Of a stretch of 52,390 bases of DNA, positions 26,904-38,095 are shown piece by piece. A program made the position numbers and the translations under genes. The stretch comes from Neoconidiobolus thromboides FSU 785 (taxonomy: Eukaryota > Entomophthoromycota > Entomophthoromycetes > Entomophthorales > Neoconidiobolaceae). Positions within the stretch are counted from its first letter, which is position 1. Each line of letters starts with the position of its first letter. The notes beneath the pieces are model-generated. The model was not told where the DNA came from. It searched no databases and saw only the letters and a program-made list of their open reading frames with translations. The DNA lies in assembly GCA_025603075.1 (NCBI GenBank), contig MU626389.1:1-52390 (forward strand), in the 5' to 3' direction.

Positions 26904-29135
26904 GGTGCTATAATAAGTGTTAAATTTTAAAATTTTAAAATAGAAGAGTGTTATGACAGTTGCTTTCTTTTTATAGTGGCGGTGTAATTGGGTATATTGT
27001 TCACTATTGCCTCAAATTAGTGTATGATGTAACCAGATAAAGTTCTGTTTATTTGTTTTTTTAAAATTCAACCAATTAAATTAAGATAAATATGAATTTC
27101 AACCCCAATTAGTATCTAAAAACTATTTTTGATCTCTTACATTTTAAAATAAATATTATTCAGGAATAATATATAGGTAATCTACATCAAAACGAAGGAG
27201 AATTTATTATAACAAAATAAGTTAACAAATTACATGACATATCTCAAATATTAATTTAAGTCTATTTAAAACAACTTAGTTTACTTTTTTAATTTGAACC
27301 TCCATTTTCTTATCAAATTTAAGTAATAGTGATAAGAAATAATTTTGTTTAATGAAGTACACTAAAAGTAATATTACAAAATCGCATTTTATTTGAGTAC
27401 GAAACGTATGTAAAATAAATAGAAATTTAGTTTAAATAGCTAATCAGGAACAAAATTAAATATAACACCTATATTTAAGTAATAGCAGTGATTGAACTAT
27501 TAAAACTTACCAAGCTCATCTATGTTTTACATTATTGTAAAATATAGTTTATTATAAAAACAATCACATAACAAAGTAATGTAGTTTAAACCAAATCAAA
27601 TGATATACTTAATACAATACTAGATAAAACTATAGAACCTAGCTACTATTAAGAAAATAAGCATAAATTACACTACTTAAACTATAGAAACTACATACTC
27701 GGCCCATTAATATAGTGTAGTTCATGATCTAAGAATTAAAGAAGTCATTATAAATGGGTTTAATTTTCAGTGATCATTCTGTTTTACTAAAAGTATTTTT
27801 AGATTCTAAAAATAGGATATTTATTTATAGATCAAATCTCATATTACCATTTAAAGGAGTAATTTGTAATAACATTGTAATATGATGATAAAGCAATAAT
27901 ACGTTTTTCATTGTAACTATGTATGGTTTTATATGAAAAGACTCAAATAAACTTTTTTATATTTGATCAAACTAGCTAGTAAGTCATTCAGTTAAATACA
28001 GTCTATAAAAGTTTATATTTAAAGTCATTTTATTAAACTCAAACATTAGTTTAAAAACGTTTAAGGTTATAAATATCATATAATATCACACTTTTTAAGC
28101 TTACATTTTTAACAGTATTTATTTATTATATACCTACGAAATAGTATAAATATACATATTTACATTTATTTTGATTTATAGCTTAATGATGTCTTTTAAT
28201 TTAGTTATATCCTTTAGATCAGTATTCTATTATAGAATAACATTGTATCTGGGAAAGTTTTTTTAGCTTCATCACTTTTTCCATCTCTTAAATATTGCTT
28301 GAGTGAAAAAATTGTTACCAAAATTTTTAAATCGAAAATACATCTCCATTTATTGCTTGTTATACAGTAATGTACGTATTAAATTAATGATTTAGATCAA
28401 GCCATACTATATAAAAATTTTATTTTCAAATTGACATACTTTTATAAAAATGTACAAAAAATATTGTATTGATATATATATATATTTAACAATTTTAAAT
28501 AGATGATAATTTATTCTGAATTATATTATTTACTTTCAATAGACATTTATAAATTGGAAACTTGTGTAAAATGAATTATATCAAAAATACAAGTTAAAAT
28601 AGTTTATTGTCGGCTTATTGTAGTACAATTACCATTAGTTAATATATAATAATATCATATTTTACACAGTAATAATGCAAAAATTCAATCAAATAATTAT
28701 ACATTTAAAACCTGGGAAAATTAAAATCAAATATCAGACTTAAAATCTTATTTTTAAAATTAGCTTTGAAAAATTCCTCAAACTAAAAGAATTTCAAAAA
28801 CATTATGAATTGATTGTATATTTTTAAATTAAACGAAAGAGAATAGTGAAGTTTGTGAAATATGTTTAAAAAAAAGATTCATCAGTTTTATATGATTTAT
28901 ACTTTATTACATTATATAACACTTCTTAAGTAGAAAACTTTAAGCGTGGGAAAATAAAGTTAAGGGATAAATTAAAATGATAACAATTGCTAGATAACAA
29001 TATGATCCAAAATTACTAAATTTGATTGGATAATGTGAACGAATCCCATGCTTGAAAGTAAGCTCGAAAACTAGCACGAAATCAATAGTGAACCATTCAA
29101 AATTATCTGGACTTGTTTGTTACATTCTGAAAATC
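26904..29135. other. 2.2-kb gene-free, AT-rich gap with one MITE
   Basis: Divergent region between UAP1 and PDB1, so promoters should lie at its ends. It has no stop-poor stretch I would call coding. One foldback element lies at 28246-28350 and a short (TA)n run near 28471. Confidence 0.45.
28246..28350 (+). mobile_element. Foldback MITE copy C
   Basis: Shares TTCATCACTTTTTCCATC, then GAGTGAAAAAATTGTTACCA and ACATCTCCAT at the right end. Left end decayed to TATCTGGGAAAG. Confidence 0.65.
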
Positions 29136-30524
29136 ATGATTAGATCTCTTCGCGCCTCCTTCAAATTAAGCAGTAAACTTCAACGTCATGCTTTTTCAAC
29201 TTCTTTAAAGGCTAGTTCCGGACATACTGTAAAACAATGATTAGATTTAATAAGATTGCATAATTTAACTTTGAATATAGATGACAGTACGTGATGCCTT
29301 GAACGCTGCCTTAGAAGAAGAGATGATCAAAGATGAAAAAGTTTTCCTTTTGGGTGAAGAAGTAGCTCAATACAATGGTGCTTACAAAGTAAATTTATTG
29401 TCACCGTTTTTTTTATACACTAAGAGTTTTTAGGTTTCCAAAGGTCTTTTAGACAAATTCGGCCCAAAACGTGTAATTGATACTCCTATTACCGAAATGG
29501 GTTTTGCAGGTTTAGCTGTTGGTGCTGCTCTTTATGGTTTAAAACCAGTTTGCGAGTTCATGACTTTCAATTTCAGTATGCAGGTATAAATTATTTTTAG
29601 AATGTATAAATAAATCAAACCAACATATTAATAAATAGGCTATTGATCATGTTGTAAATTCTGCCGGAAAAACTTATTATATGTCTGGTGGTATTGTACA
29701 ATGCCCAATTGTTTTCCGAGGCCCTAACGGTGCTGCAGCAGGTGTTGGTGCTCAACATTCACAATGCTTTGCAGCTTGGTATGGGTCTGTACCAGGTTTA
29801 AAAGTTGTTTCCCCTTACTCTGCTGAAGATGCCAAGGGTCTTTTAAAGGTATAGCTTATTTTTGAAAACTAGTAGATAATTTGTTAAACTATAAAATAGG
29901 CAGCTATTCGTGATCCTAACCCAGTAGTATTCCTTGAAAACGAACTTATGTATGGTGTTTCTTTCCCAATGTCTGAAGAAGCTATGAGCTCTGATTTTGT
30001 TTTGCCAATCGGTAAAGCTAAAATTGAAAAAGAAGGTAATCGCTTGAAAGAAACATTTGCTAAAATATTAATTAATTAAAGGTAACGATGTTACGATCGT
30101 TGCTCACTCTCGTTGTGTTGGCCAATCCCTTGAAGCCGCTGAAAAGCTTGAAAAAGAAGGAATCAAAGCTGAAGTAACATAGTTATAGTACTAATATACA
30201 ACATTTAACTTTATATGTATATAGGTTATTAATCTTCGTTCTATTCGTCCATTAGACATCGATACAATTACTGCCTCAGTTAAAAAGACCAACCGTTTAA
30301 TTACTGTTGAAGGTGGATGGCCAATGTTTGGTGTAGGTAGTGAAATTGCTGCTCAAGTTATGGAATCAGATGCTTTTGATCATTTAGATGCACCAGTTAC
30401 ACGTGTAACTGGTGCTGATGTACCTATGCCATATGCTCAAAACTTAGAAGAACTTGCCTTACCTACAGGCGATATTATTGCTAAGGTTGCTCGTGATGTC
30501 CTTTACAAGAATGCTAAGCAGTAA
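29136..30524 (+). CDS. PDB1: Pyruvate dehydrogenase E1 beta subunit, mitochondrial, 7 exons
   Basis: Exons 29136-29228, 29281-29388, 29434-29583, 29639-29848, 29900-30035, 30082-30173, 30225-30524; 362 aa (yeast 366, human 359). With E1 alpha it decarboxylates pyruvate using thiamine diphosphate in the mitochondrial matrix. Residues 1-31 are rich in Arg, Ser and Leu without acids ([20 protein letters not shown]), a classical mitochondrial presequence held on its own small exon. The mature part begins [14 protein letters not shown] and shows [18 protein letters not shown] (ThDP-site Glu), [50 protein letters not shown] and [13 protein letters not shown]. The first intron falls just before a second ATG at 29281, so an internal start lacking the presequence is conceivable. 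Confidence 0.95.
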
Positions 30525-30824
30525 ACTAGAATGTGAGCTGTAGAATAAACTTATTAATTTTTATTAGTTAGATATATATTTTAAAGCCATCTTTTTTATA
30601 CTTAAAGTGTCTGACATTACACATTATACTTAATAGTTAGAGCTTAAATTATTCTAAGTTAATTGAAATAAATAACATATGAATCTTGCTACTATTATAA
30701 TAAAGTGTAGTTATTGTTTGATATTTTGGTATATATTATATACTTTTATAGTCACTTTGATAACAATGTAAAATAACATGTTCAGAATAAAAACTTTATT
30801 GAATATAATAGTTGTTTTATTACA

Positions 30825-31150
30825 ACTAGATGGCCTTCGTCAAAGTAAATCATAAAGCCGTTCACTAAGTACTTATTATTTTTATCCTATATGGAATAGA
30901 GCGAATCAGCTTGTACTTCAAGATTTAACAATTGATATATCAGGCGTACTTATAGACAATATCAATTTCTTTAAAAAGAAAACGGTAAGGTACCCAGCCA
31001 TAACAGTAGTTTCCATTTCTGGATTTTTTAAACTTTTCTGGTTACAATTTGTCTAAATAGCTTTTAGAAAAGAAATTTTTACCATTGCAATTGGATACTT
31101 CCTAATAGGTTTTTCCAAAAAATGTTCCATTTATAAATGCACCCATCTAA
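30825..31150 (-). pseudogene. Probable decayed protein-coding gene, family not recognised
   Basis: Minus-strand translation gives protein-like blocks broken by stops and a frameshift: MGAFINGTFFGKTY, NCNGKNFFSK, GNYCYGWVPYRFLFKEIDIV and, after a frame change, KYLVNGFMIYFDEGHLVV. Stop density is lower than expected for DNA this AT-rich. No family could be assigned with any certainty. Confidence 0.35.
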
Positions 31151-31229
31151 TAAATAGTATGAATGCTATAAATGCAAATATATGGTTTTCATACTGATCA
31201 AAAGTTATTTTATTTAATCAAAATCATCA

Positions 31230-31334
31230 TATGGGGCTGTTTTTTTTTAGTTTCATTATTTTTCCATCTTTTAAGCGCTATTTAAGTGGAAAAATTGTCA
31301 GTAAAATTCTTAAATACAAAAATACATCCCCATA
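31230..31334 (+). mobile_element. Foldback MITE copy D
   Basis: Starts TATGGGGCTG and ends ACATCCCCATA, bordered by TA at both ends. Central TTAAGCGCTATTTAAG flanked by TTTTTCCA and TGGAAAAA. One of the best preserved copies. Confidence 0.8.
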
Positions 31335-31447
31335 TATCAAAAACCTTTTACTATAAGATCTACCATATAATTGAATTTATTTAAAGTATTAAAATCAGTA
31401 AAATAGATTTATTGTATTTTATTTAAACATCTTACTATAAAACAACA

Positions 31448-31546
31448 TATGGGGGATGTTTTTTTCCATTACTTTTTCCATTTTTTTTAAAGCGCTATTT
31501 AAGTGAGAAGATTGTTACTAAAATTCTTTAAAAAAAGTCCCCTATA
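31448..31546 (+). mobile_element. Foldback MITE copy E
   Basis: Starts TATGGGGGATGT and ends GTCCCCTATA; centre AAAGCGCTATTTAAG, with CTTTTTCCA to its left. Same orientation as copy D, about 115 bp away. Confidence 0.8.
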
Positions 31547-31750
31547 TTTTATCTTTTAGATTTCATGAAAATAACTACACTTCTTTATTAATTGAGGTAT
31601 AAGTCGAAAAAAGCAAAATGTTATTACTTAAAATACCAATGGAGAGAAAGACTAAAACCATAGAGGAAAATGCTTCAGCTATATAATCTACTGGCTTATA
31701 AATTAGTTTGTAGATAGCTTCAGCGAACTGAAGTAGAAATGCTAAGAACA

Positions 31751-31854
31751 TAGGGATGTATTGTTGTATTTAATAATTTTCCTAACAATTTTTCCGCTCA
31801 AATGGGGCCTAAAAAACGGAAAAAACAATGAATCCAAAAAAAATACCCCCATAT
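31751..31854 (-). mobile_element. Foldback MITE copy F
   Basis: Inverted relative to D and E: starts TAGGGATGTATT, contains AATTTTTCCGCTCAAATG and ends ATACCCCCATA. The centre has changed to GGGGCCT. Confidence 0.75.
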
Positions 31855-31925
31855 AGATACTGAATGCATGATTAATCCACAATATAGCTTGATTTTCGCT
31901 GATCTATAGGTATTAAGAACCACTA

Positions 31926-32028
31926 TACGGGGATGTATTTTTGTATTTAAGAGCTTTACTAACAATTTTTCCACTTAAATAGCGCTTAAAGGATGGAAAA
32001 GTAATAAAGTCAAAAAAACATCCCCATA
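31926..32028 (-). mobile_element. Foldback MITE copy G
   Basis: Starts TACGGGGATGTATTTTTG, contains CACTTAAATAGCGCTTAAAG and ends AACATCCCCATA; TA at both ends. Inverted relative to D and E. Confidence 0.8.
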
Positions 32029-32039
32029 TCTTCCTGTCC

Positions 32040-32720
32040 GCTCAACTCTTCTTGCTCAACTAATCAAAAAGCTTGATTTACTTTATCTATTAATTTGAAA
32101 GAGTATATTGCAGATACAATTAAAGGCGCAATTGAACTTGTAGTACTACAAATAAAAGCTACATTAGATAAAGTGAAATATGGCACTACTAATAAACATG
32201 TTATTTTTGAATCGCCTGGAATCATATACTTTAGCCCTGAACTAGCGAGCAATAAACTCATAACAAAAAACAATTCATAAGTAAAAGTAGAGGCATATAA
32301 TTTCTTAACTTAGGTCTGATAATAAAAGCATATATATCTAAAGCTAAGAAGGTGCCTAAGCTAAACTTTGAGAAATAAACCTTAAAATTGATAAATCCAA
32401 TAGTTTAACAAGCAGTAGCATCTTCAATGATGTTTTTTTAGCGATGACTCCATACGCAATCCTAAAAGTATAGCCAATACTAAATAGGTATTCCAGCAAC
32501 CCAATAATGCCCAATGAAACAACACCCCTTTTATTTTTGATTTCTAGAGCAAAAAAAATTAGTAGGGTATTTTAACTAATGTTGTCATAGAAAATATTGA
32601 AAATATATAAAACGCATAGATCGCCATTCCTTTAAAAGAATCAAAGGCTGGTATATAGCATTCGACTTTTAATTTTATAGCTCCTTCCTTTTTAATGTTT
32701 TTCAAGGTTACATAAACATT
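32040..32720 (-). pseudogene. Probable remnant of a membrane-protein gene
   Basis: Minus-strand frames show hydrophobic, protein-like blocks interrupted by stops: near 32700-32480 FDSFKGMAIYAFYIFSIFS and VLFHWALLGCWNTYLVLAIL, and at 32273-32064 an open stretch with MSLLLASSGLKYMIPGDSK and TTSSIAPLIVSAIYSF. These would be membrane segments of a polytopic protein. Family not recognised. Confidence 0.3.
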
Positions 32721-33584
32721 AATTGCCTTATTTTATTAGATATAATTGATTTGTATTAATTGTTGTTTAAGATATTGAATAAACTGGAATAACATAGCAT
32801 GTATTTTTATTTTTATAACATTAGTGTTATAGCCTTTTCTTTCCTCAGCACATAAAAAAGTTTCAATAGAGGCTGTATGTATGTTATAATTTTATTAACT
32901 GTACTAAGATTACTTTGTATGTGCTTAATCAATTCGATTTATCAATTAAATTAATGTGTTTTTCATCCATAATTTACTATTAATTAAGCTTGAAGCTGTT
33001 ATTTTGAGGAGCTGGCCACAATCAAATGAACAAAATGACTTATGGTAATATTTATTCAATAACTAGCTATTTCCCCTTATTTTTATATTTTGTAACCGTA
33101 TAAGTACTCGATTTAGTCATGTTGACTTTCAGCTAGCCTTTTTTTTCTACCTTTTTGGCTACTAGTTCTCCTAATATTTATGCCTTCTATAGTTTTAAAT
33201 ATAGAATATTAAAACTATTATTTACTATCGCTAATGAAAATGAAATAAAAATACAGTTTAATGATAAAGTTGGTGACTTTGATTATTTTTAAGAAATGTA
33301 AGTTAATAATTTTATCATTCTTTTGTGTAAAGGTAAAACATCAAATATGAAAAGGTCATTTATTAAACACCAATACTCTTTAGGTTCCTTTAAATCAATC
33401 TAACTATATAAAAATCAAAGATCGAGTTAAGTTGTGAAAGAATTGACATGTATTGCGTAGAGATATATGACAACTAAAAAGCAGTTATTAAATTATTCTA
33501 CACCTTAGACTTTTTTATAATCAAAAGGCTATTAAGTATTGGCCTTGGTTTCTCACCTTAAATAAGATTAGTGTTTTTTGTTAA

Positions 33585-34005
33585 ATTGCCTTTTTAGTAT
33601 TGTAATTGACGACAGATGGGTTGAAGGTAACAGTAAGAACATTTAGTGATTTAAACATCAATTGACCAAGATATAAAAATAAGTTGGGACCACTGCTTAT
33701 TCTATTGAAAGCTATTAACTTAGTTACTCGTTTAGGTATTTGGTATTACATAAAGTGCTTAGCATGACTAGCAAACTTAAAGCCTTCGATATAATTTTTG
33801 AACATTATCAAGTTTTATTTGTATGGCTTAGAAGAATCTAGTATGATATAAAAGTATATCATAAACCTAATAAAAGTATTGGCTGGATTTTTTATAGGAA
33901 TCAACCGCTTGGTTGGGGATCTAGCCCTATTTTTATAGCCATGATATGTGTAACGCTTTACTGAAATAAAATAACATGTTTCATTTTGTAGTTGTAATCT
34001 ATTAA
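33585..34005 (-). pseudogene. Stop-poor minus-strand stretch, possible old exon
   Basis: One minus frame runs about 138 codons with only two internal stops, giving text such as YFISVKRYTYHGYKNRARS, ANTFIRFMIYFYIILDSS and SGPNLFLYLGQLMFKSLN. In DNA this AT-rich a stop is expected every 10-12 codons. No start, no splice model and no family identified. Confidence 0.25.
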
Positions 34006-34057
34006 ATTTACCTGAGATCTCCTATATTGACTCTTCTACTGTGATTCATTTTTCTCA

Positions 34058-34116
34058 TTTTTTATTATTTATTTTTTATTTTTTATTTTTTATTTATTGT
34101 TTTTTGTTTTTTATCT
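34058..34116. repeat. T-rich simple repeat
   Basis: Imperfect TTTTTTA and TTTATT units, about 60 bp on the plus strand; low-complexity DNA. Confidence 0.7.
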
Positions 34117-34536
34117 CAAGACTTTATATTGAATTTTATATAATCATAAAACGTATTCCTTTAACTTGTATCCATAATTGTTATTGTGGTTTAATATAAT
34201 ATAACTCATTTATTGATATTAAAGTTAATAACTATAATATATAAAATCAAAATCGATTTCATTGTTTAATATGAAAACATATTGTTAGTATCGATAATTA
34301 TGTTTCAAAGATACTTTTGAATCATTTTAATAAGCTACTAAATATAATATAATAGGCCCTTAATTTTTTGATTAATAAACAAAGTGAATTTTAGTAACAA
34401 ACTCAATGCTAGTTGAATTGATTTTGATATAAAACAAAATCGCGTATTTTAACAAAAAGATGATGAAATATTCTTGAAATGGAAAGCTTTTAAAAAAGTA
34501 TTTAAAGTTGATAATAGCTATTATATTTCAATAAAG

Positions 34537-36211
34537 ATGTTTTCAAGAATTATTTTAGCAAAATTCAAAGTGCTTCCAGCACATAAATTAATAGGCAATC
34601 ACAGTACATTAATTAACTTATTATAAAAATTGCTTGACTAATTATCTGACTCTAGCTTTTTGCACCAGCTCAAAGTTGGGGGAAATAGCATTGAAGTGTA
34701 TGGAATTCCCTTGTATTGATAAGTTAGAAGAAAGAAATCGCTCTTTTAATAACGGGCCCGAGCCAGAGTATGATAAAGTAGTTAGCGGGTATAAGCTATT
34801 TAAATATGAAAACCAATTTGAAATGGATTATGGTACTTTACCCAGGTTTCAGCTAGCTTATGAAACGTGGGGTCAACTAAATGAAAACAAAGATAACGCT
34901 ATATTAATACATACTGGGTTATCCGGGTCGTCCCATGCTAAATCTCACGAAAACAACTTAAATCCTGGATGGTGGGAAAAATTTATAGGTAAATAAAAGG
35001 AAATAGTCAGAGTAATTTTTTAACAGTATTTAATTAGGACCTGGTCTATCCATTGATACCAATAAATTTTTTGTTGTATGTACTAATGTATTAGGTGGGT
35101 GCTATGGCTCAACAGGCCCATCGAGTATTGATGATACGATTGAAAATAATACTCAGAATAAAAAATATGGTTCAAAGTTCCCTATATTAACTATATTTGA
35201 CATGGTACGCGCTCAGTTTAAATTATTGGACCATTTAGGTATTCAAAGATTACATGCTTCTATAGGCTCGAGTATGGGTGGGATGCAAGTAAGGATTTCG
35301 ATAGTATTTTATTAATATTTTATTAATATTTTTTGTTAGTCTTTAGCTGCTGCTATACTGTTTAGAGATAGGGTAAATAGAATTGTATCTATTTCGTCTT
35401 GTGCAAAGTCACACCCTTATTCAATAGCTTTAAGGCATGTACAAAGACAAGGTAGTTCAATCAGTCTATTTTATTAACTTAATCTGATAGTTTAACTAGT
35501 ATTAATGACGGACCCAAATTACAATAAAGGAGATTATTATGGTAAAGCACCGCCCCATGTAGGGATGAAGTTAGCTAGAGAAATAGCTACAATTACGTAA
35601 GTTTTTTTTAACTTACTATAATAACTATAATCTAACAAGTTAGCTACCGCTCTGGTCCAGAATGGGAAAAAAGATTTGGATTGCAAAGACAAGATGAAAG
35701 TGTGCCACCGGCCTTATGTCCCGATTTTTTAATCGAAACTTATTTAGACCATCAAGTAAGAATGATTTGATATTAATTCAGCTATTAATATAGTAATTTT
35801 TTATAGGGAGAGAAATTTTGTTTAAATTATGATGCTAATTCCTTATTATATATCAGTAAAGCAATGGATATGTTTGATTTGAGCTTAAGCAATTTAAAAA
35901 AACTGAATGTAACAAAGCAACATTTAAGTGAAGAATTTAAGCGTATGGCAATAACTCAAGACAATGATTTAGAATTAGGCTTAAAAATAATAGCTGATAA
36001 ACCTATCTTAGTTTTAGGAGTACAATCAGATATCTTGTTTCCAAGCTGGCAACAAAAAGAGATAGCTTCAAAATTAAAAAAGCACTCCAAGCACGTCCAT
36101 TATTTCGAATTAGATGCTGAGTATGGTCATGATACTTTCTTAATTGATTTGAACAATGTAGGACCCCCATTAAAAGGATTATTAGAACAGAACAGAGAAT
36201 CATTTAAATAA
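34537..36211 (+). CDS. Serine O-acetyltransferase of fungal CysA/Cys2 type (homoserine acetyltransferase fold)
   Basis: Exons 34537-34603, 34656-34988, 35038-35288, 35340-35451, 35500-35596, 35644-35755, 35807-36211; 458 aa. An alpha/beta hydrolase-fold acetyltransferase that makes O-acetylserine for cysteine synthesis. The nucleophile elbow is GSSMGGMQ (Ser), the catalytic Asp lies in [10 protein letters not shown] and the His in EYGHDTFL. The N-terminal [18 protein letters not shown] block and [12 protein letters not shown], plus STGPSSIDD, resemble Aspergillus CysA and fission yeast Cys2 rather than Met2, so serine is the likelier substrate; homoserine cannot be excluded without assay. Residues 1-25 ([18 protein letters not shown]) look like a mitochondrial presequence, which also fits serine acetyltransferases. 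Its stop is 2 nt from that of the convergent LCMT1. Confidence 0.85.
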
Positions 36212-36213
36212 AA

Positions 36214-37493
36214 TTAAACACTTTTTTCTTTTATTTTTGATAACAAATCGTCTCCTTTCTCTTGTTTAGTAGCTAATAGGAAACCATAATGCTCCGCTAA
36301 CAACATCCATTCTTCCACCTCATCCAATCTTTCAATCTTATTTAAATGCTCTAAAACTTGTTCATTTAATAAATTTCTTTCAATATTCCATACAGTACTA
36401 AATGATACACTTAAAAATCCTAAGCTGAGATATCTATTTTTTTGGCTTCTTAGATTAGAATAGAGTTGGGTCCCTTTTAATTTTATTCCTCTACGCTATA
36501 TGTCATCATTAAAATTACTAAAGTCATTTATATTATTTGATAAAAAATTACATTTAAATTGTTAACCATCATTTGTGAGAATGGGTCTTTATCCAAACTA
36601 GGCTCATAGCTTAATAGAGTTATTTGGTTCAATTCACTTAATAAATATCGAAACATGTTATCCACTAATTCAGGTTCAACATAAACAAGAACGCATTCAG
36701 CTAAGATAAGAGTAGGTAGACTAGGCATATTAGTAAATTAAAATTAATATATAATTAAAATTACTTTTTGTTAAAGTTGTATTTCAATAAGTTTGGGTAA
36801 ATCTCTTCTTTAAATTTTCTTAAATCTCCAGATATAATAACATAATTATCACTACTTAAATTATTCTTATTATGGCCTTCAATTTGAATATAAATATATA
36901 TATTAGTTGATTATATTAAACATTACTTAGTATAATTTCCCCATTTAACTGCTTTTTCAAATCTTCATTTTTACAAACCTTATTGATTTTACTAACTGTA
37001 ATATCCTCAAAATCGACTTCGAAATATTTAAAGTTAATTTCCAACTTATCAAATTCTTCCTAAAAAATAATAAGAGCCTTATATATTTAATCATCTAGTG
37101 CTATAGCCTCTACCTTTATATAAAAATATCGTGTATCCATTCCAGCTCCTAAACTAAGTATTTGTAATTCTTGATTACTTTGCTTACATTTACTTGCTTC
37201 TTCTAAAACAATATGATCGATGGTAAAAGACCTTATAAACGTTCCTTTATTATTAATTATCAGCAATTACTTCCATAAACTAATTATCCTAACTACCTCG
37301 ATTTATCATTGGTGGTTTAATTTCTGTTGGTTCAATATAAAGGTATTTGATATATTCATCCTTTAAATATCCCTTTTTAACTGCCGACCTAATTAAATTG
37401 TGAGTTCAGTATAGTGTGTCTTATTCAATATTCATACCATCTGCTGCTTAAGGCGTCTTTACATGTCTCTTTAACGGGTTGATCTAAATCCAT
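36214..37493 (-). CDS. PPM1: Leucine carboxyl methyltransferase 1 (PP2A methyltransferase), 7 exons
   Basis: Exons 37493-37438, 37388-37297, 37244-37114, 37059-36927, 36876-36765, 36720-36552, 36495-36214; 324 aa. Methylates the C-terminal leucine of the PP2A catalytic subunit and so controls assembly of the phosphatase with its B subunits; cytosolic. Landmarks: CKDALSSRWSAVKKGYLKD, PMINRGTFIRSFTID, the SAM loop ILSLGAGMDTRYFYI, FEVDFEDITVSKI (acidic SAM contact), GDLRKF, LPTLILAECVLVYVEPE, SYEPSLDKDPFSQMM and the C-terminal RIERLDEVEEW. All exon joins keep frame, including the one rebuilding Asn before LPTL. LCMT1 is the animal name for the same protein. Converges on the acetyltransferase gene. 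Confidence 0.92.
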
Positions 37494-38095
37494 TTAATTA
37501 TTGTTAAGTAAAGCCAATTTTATTGAAATTTTGTATTTTGATATTCAAAACTTTACGTCATTTTTGGTTTATAGCTCTTAACTTTTATAAATGTATCATT
37601 TTATAGATATTTTTTGTTCCAGTATTTTATTCATTTTCTAAAGAACAAAACTGAATTAAATCTTTAAATGTGAAAGTCTTTTTTGTTTAAGATTTTTAAT
37701 GATAAGTTTTCTACTTGGCTGCGCTTGAAAGTAGAAAAACAAATGAAACTAAAAAACACTTTCAAATCATAGTTTTTAAACAGCATTCTCATTTTTAACT
37801 CACCTTGAAAAATGTCATAACTTAACAATAAATCAAAATGATAATAATGATAAACAATAGTTTGTTAAATGACTTATCAAATGTTATAGACAGTAGTAAT
37901 AGCTTAATGACTTTACAATAAACTAATAATAGAATTTATGATTTAGTACCTATTCTTCAACAAATGCATTTTAACCTTTCGCAGCATCATTTGATCTACG
38001 CAGTTTAAGCTTTTTGGTTTCAATTTGAGTATAAATAAAAAAATGAATTACGGAGTTAGTCAGTATTAAAAAATAAAAATTTAATAAAAATAGTC
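37494..38095. other. Divergent promoter region LCMT1 / ABCF with one old MITE
   Basis: 602 bp between two divergent starts. A degenerate foldback element lies at 37674-37773; otherwise AT-rich with no clear motif. Confidence 0.4.
37674..37773 (-). mobile_element. Foldback MITE copy H, degenerate
   Basis: Matches the family as CTTTTTTGTTTAAGATTTTT, GGCTGCGCTTGAAAG (the decayed AGCGCT centre) and AAATGAAACTAAAAAACAC. Ends have decayed. Confidence 0.55.

Larger units (their letters stand above)
30525..34536. other. 4-kb gene-poor region with MITE cluster and gene debris
   Basis: Between PDB1 and the serine O-acetyltransferase gene. It carries four foldback elements (31230-32028), three stop-poor minus-strand stretches listed separately, and a T-rich simple repeat. 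No intact gene found. Confidence 0.5.

Noticed and set aside
31230-32028. CRISPR-like array from the regularly spaced repeats at 31.2-32.0 kb
   Set aside because: Repeat units are ~100 bp, in both orientations, with inverted ends and TA borders, and the genome is eukaryotic; they are transposon-like.
34256-34536. Extra upstream exon for the acetyltransferase
   Set aside because: The 34537 ATG already gives a targeting-like N-terminus and total codon count closes; nothing upstream is protein-like.
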